NCBI GenBank assembly: GCA_964555735.1 | Contig: CAZKTS010000061.1 | Coordinates: forward strand, 1-24,038 | Direction: 5' to 3' | DNA: 24,038 nt | Source: CAZKTS01 sp964555735 | Lineage (GTDB): Bacteria > Actinomycetota > Acidimicrobiia > IMCC26256 > PALSA-555 | Shown here: positions 22,543 to 24,038 of the stretch, in pieces | How positions within the stretch are numbered: the stretch's first letter is position 1 | Layout: each line of letters starts with the position of its first letter | Made by a program: the position numbers and the translations under genes | The notes under the pieces: generated by a model | What the model was told of the DNA's origin: nothing | Databases searched by the model: none | The model's input: the letters and a program-made list of their open reading frames with translations, nothing else

Positions 22543-23451
22543 GTGAGTCAGCTGTGTGAAGGACGAGTCGTCATCGTGACCGGCGCCGGTCGGGGCATCG
22601 GGCGCGAACATGCCCTCGAGTTCGCGCGCCAGGGCGCGAAGGTCGTCGTGAACGACCTCGGCTCCGAGGCGAACGGGAGCGGGAGCTCCGACGGTCCCGC
22701 GGGTGAGGTCGTCGACCTGATCCGCTCGGCCGGTGGCGAGGCGGTGGCCAACGGCGCGGACGTCTCCGACTGGGCGCAGGCCGAGGGCCTGATCCGGACC
22801 GCGGTCGACGCGTTCGGCCGGCTCGACACCCTCGTGAACAACGCCGGCATCCTGCGCGACCGGATGATCGTGAGCACGACGGAGGAGGAGTGGGACCTCG
22901 TCACGCGGGTGACGATGAAGGGCCACTTCGCGCCGATGCGCCACGCCGCCGCGTACTGGCGCGAGGTCGCGAAGGGCGGCGAGACGCCTGACGCGCGGAT
23001 CGTCAACACCAGCTCCGGCGCGGGTCTCATGGGCAGCGTGGGGCAGACCAACTACGCGGCCGCCAAGGCGGGCATCGCGGCGATGACGATCGTCGCCTCG
23101 GTCGAGCTGGCGCGCTACGGCGTCACCGTGAACGCGATCGCGCCGTCGGCGCGCACCCGTCTCACCGAGGGCGTGTTCGACGACATGATGGCCAAGCCCG
23201 ACTCGGGCTTCGACGCGATGGCGCCCGAGAACATCTCGCCCCTCGTCGTGTGGCTCGGCAGCTCGGAGTCTCGCGACGTCACCGGCCGGGTGTTCGAGGT
23301 CGAGGGTGGCCAGATCAGCGTCGCCGACGGCTGGCAGCACGGGGAGCCGATCGACCGGGGTGACCGCTGGGACCCGGCCGAGGTTGGGCCCGCGGTGCAG
23401 GAGCTCCTCGCCAAGGCGCCCGCTCCGGCCCCCGTCTACGGGGCCGGCTGA
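22543..23451 (+). CDS. ipdF: Short-chain dehydrogenase, IpdF-like (5-hydroxy-HIP-CoA type)
   Basis: 302 aa from GTG 22543 with AAGGAAG about eight bases upstream. SDR motifs: cofactor site TGAGRGIGREHA (14-25), NNAG (about 100-103), active-site NTSSG (about 163) and YAAAK (about 179-183, catalytic Y and K). The C-terminal tail ISVADGWQHGEPIDRGDRWDPAEVGPAVQELL is an extension beyond an ordinary SDR and matches Mycobacterium IpdF (Rv3559c) closely in my memory. IpdF oxidises the 5-OH group of steroid HIP intermediates. The call fits the adjacent FadA6- and FadD3-like genes. Its 3' end overlaps the convergent fadD3-like gene by 16 bp. Confidence 0.82.
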   Translation: MSQLCEGRVVIVTGAGRGIGREHALEFARQGAKVVVNDLGSEANGSGSSDGPAGEVVDLIRSAGGEAVANGADVSDWAQAEGLIRTAVDAFGRLDTLVNNAGILRDRMIVSTTEEEWDLVTRVTMKGHFAPMRHAAAYWREVAKGGETPDARIVNTSSGAGLMGSVGQTNYAAAKAGIAAMTIVASVELARYGVTVNAIAPSARTRLTEGVFDDMMAKPDSGFDAMAPENISPLVVWLGSSESRDVTGRVFEVEGGQISVADGWQHGEPIDRGDRWDPAEVGPAVQELLAKAPAPAPVYGAG

Positions 23452-24038
23452 GCGGCGACCCGCGCCCGGAGCTCGTACTTCAGCACCTTCCCGCTCGCGT
23501 TGAGCGGGAGCTCGTCGACGACCTCGACGCGGCGCGGCACCTTGAAGTTGGCCATGTGCTCGCGTGACCACGCGATGACCTCGGCGGGGTCGACGCTCGC
23601 GCCGCGCGCGGGCACCACGAACGCCACGCCCACCTCACCGAGGCGGTCGTCGGGCGTGCCGACGACCGCGACCTGTCCGATGCCGGGGTGCCCGAGGAGC
23701 AGCGACTCGATCTCGGCGGGGTAGGCGTTGAAGCCGCCGACGATGAACATGTCCTTCTTGCGGTCGGTGACCTTCACGTAGCCGCGCTCGTCGATCACGC
23801 CGATGTCGCCGGTGTGCAGCCAGCCGTCGGCGTCGTTCGTCGCCGCGGTGGCGTCCGGGTCGTCCGAATCGCCCCGCATGACGTTGTAGCCCCGCACGAG
23901 GATCTCGCCCGGCTCGCCCACCGGCACCGCCTGGCCGTCGTCGTCGACGGCGCGGACTTCGGTGTCGGCCACGGCCTGGCCCGCCCACTCGGCGGCGGTC
24001 TCGGGGTCGTCGTCGTGGCGGCTGACCGAGACGACCGC
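23436..24038 (-). CDS. fadD3: Acyl-CoA synthetase, FadD3-like (HIP-CoA ligase), C-terminal part cut by window end
   Basis: 200 aa are visible; the 5' part lies beyond 24038, so the start and the AMP-binding core are missing. The tail has the adenylate-forming enzyme motifs: GWLHTGDIGVIDERG (the TGD motif), DRKKDMFIVGGFNAYPAEIE (hinge/A8 region) and PLNASGKVLKYELR (A10, with the catalytic lysine of GK). Proximity to KstR2-, FadA6- and IpdF-like genes and the sequence GGFNAYPAEIE point to FadD3, which activates the steroid C/D-ring acid HIP with CoA. It converges on ipdF with a 16-bp overlap. The symbol is provisional because the substrate-binding part is absent. Confidence 0.75.
   Translation of the reverse strand, partial: AVVSVSRHDDDPETAAEWAGQAVADTEVRAVDDDGQAVPVGEPGEILVRGYNVMRGDSDDPDATAATNDADGWLHTGDIGVIDERGYVKVTDRKKDMFIVGGFNAYPAEIESLLLGHPGIGQVAVVGTPDDRLGEVGVAFVVPARGASVDPAEVIAWSREHMANFKVPRRVEVVDELPLNASGKVLKYELRARVAAQPAP

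Noticed and set aside
1..24038. CRISPR array
   Set aside because: No regularly spaced identical repeats were noticed; only isolated short repeats and hairpins.

Overview
The window comes from a high-GC actinobacterium. Evidence for this is the abundant F420-type luciferase-like oxidoreductases, a KstR2-like regulator, a mycobacterial-style steroid ring-degradation gene set, a DUF6766 protein and frequent GTG starts with 4-bp ATGA/GTGA overlaps. I would guess Acidimicrobiia or a relative of Mycobacteriales, but the window does not settle the taxon. It has two very different halves joined at a tRNA gene.

Left half (1-10334): the end of an integrated, probably conjugative element. It begins with the C-terminal end of a T4SS coupling protein (TraG/TraD-like) followed by a perfect 13-bp-stem hairpin. 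It ends with a tyrosine integrase reading away from the 3' end of tRNA-Arg(CCT), the presumed attachment site. The cargo between them is less GC-rich than the rest. It holds a tight + strand operon: a DUF1156-like DNA adenine methyltransferase with a short upstream ORF that overlaps its start, a ParB-like protein, an SNF2-type helicase, and a winged-helix/NO VEIN (DUF3883) nuclease-like protein. Downstream of the integrase, on the - strand, are a PIN-like protein and a HEPN-like protein with an R-x4-H motif. The four-gene operon looks like a DNA-modification/restriction type defence system that I cannot match to a named one (not BREX, DISARM, Dnd or Pgl by content). The PIN/HEPN pair may be a second, RNA-targeting module.

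Middle (10334-14025): ordinary chromosome. It holds tRNA-Arg, an RsbW-like anti-sigma kinase, a membrane DUF6766 protein translationally linked to a YihY/BrkB family membrane protein, a SAM methyltransferase, and a uridine kinase-like P-loop protein.

Right half (14007-24038): a catabolic island built around a KstR2-like TetR regulator. On the - strand a four-gene operon encodes a TIGR03617-type LLM oxidoreductase, a class II aldolase, a Cys-rich unknown and a dimeric alpha/beta-barrel-like protein, with 4-bp overlaps linking the first three. On the + strand follow tetR, a second LLM oxidoreductase (TIGR03621-type), an HsaC/BphC-type extradiol dioxygenase, a PanE-fold dehydrogenase, a FadA6-like thiolase and an IpdF-like dehydrogenase. 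A FadD3-like acyl-CoA synthetase (cut by the window end) converges on ipdF. fadA6, ipdF, fadD3 and kstR2 are neighbours in mycobacteria, where they degrade the steroid C/D rings (HIP pathway). Three copies of a motif close to the KstR2 operator (AnCAAGnnCTTGnT) lie in this region, two at promoters and one orphan between convergent genes.
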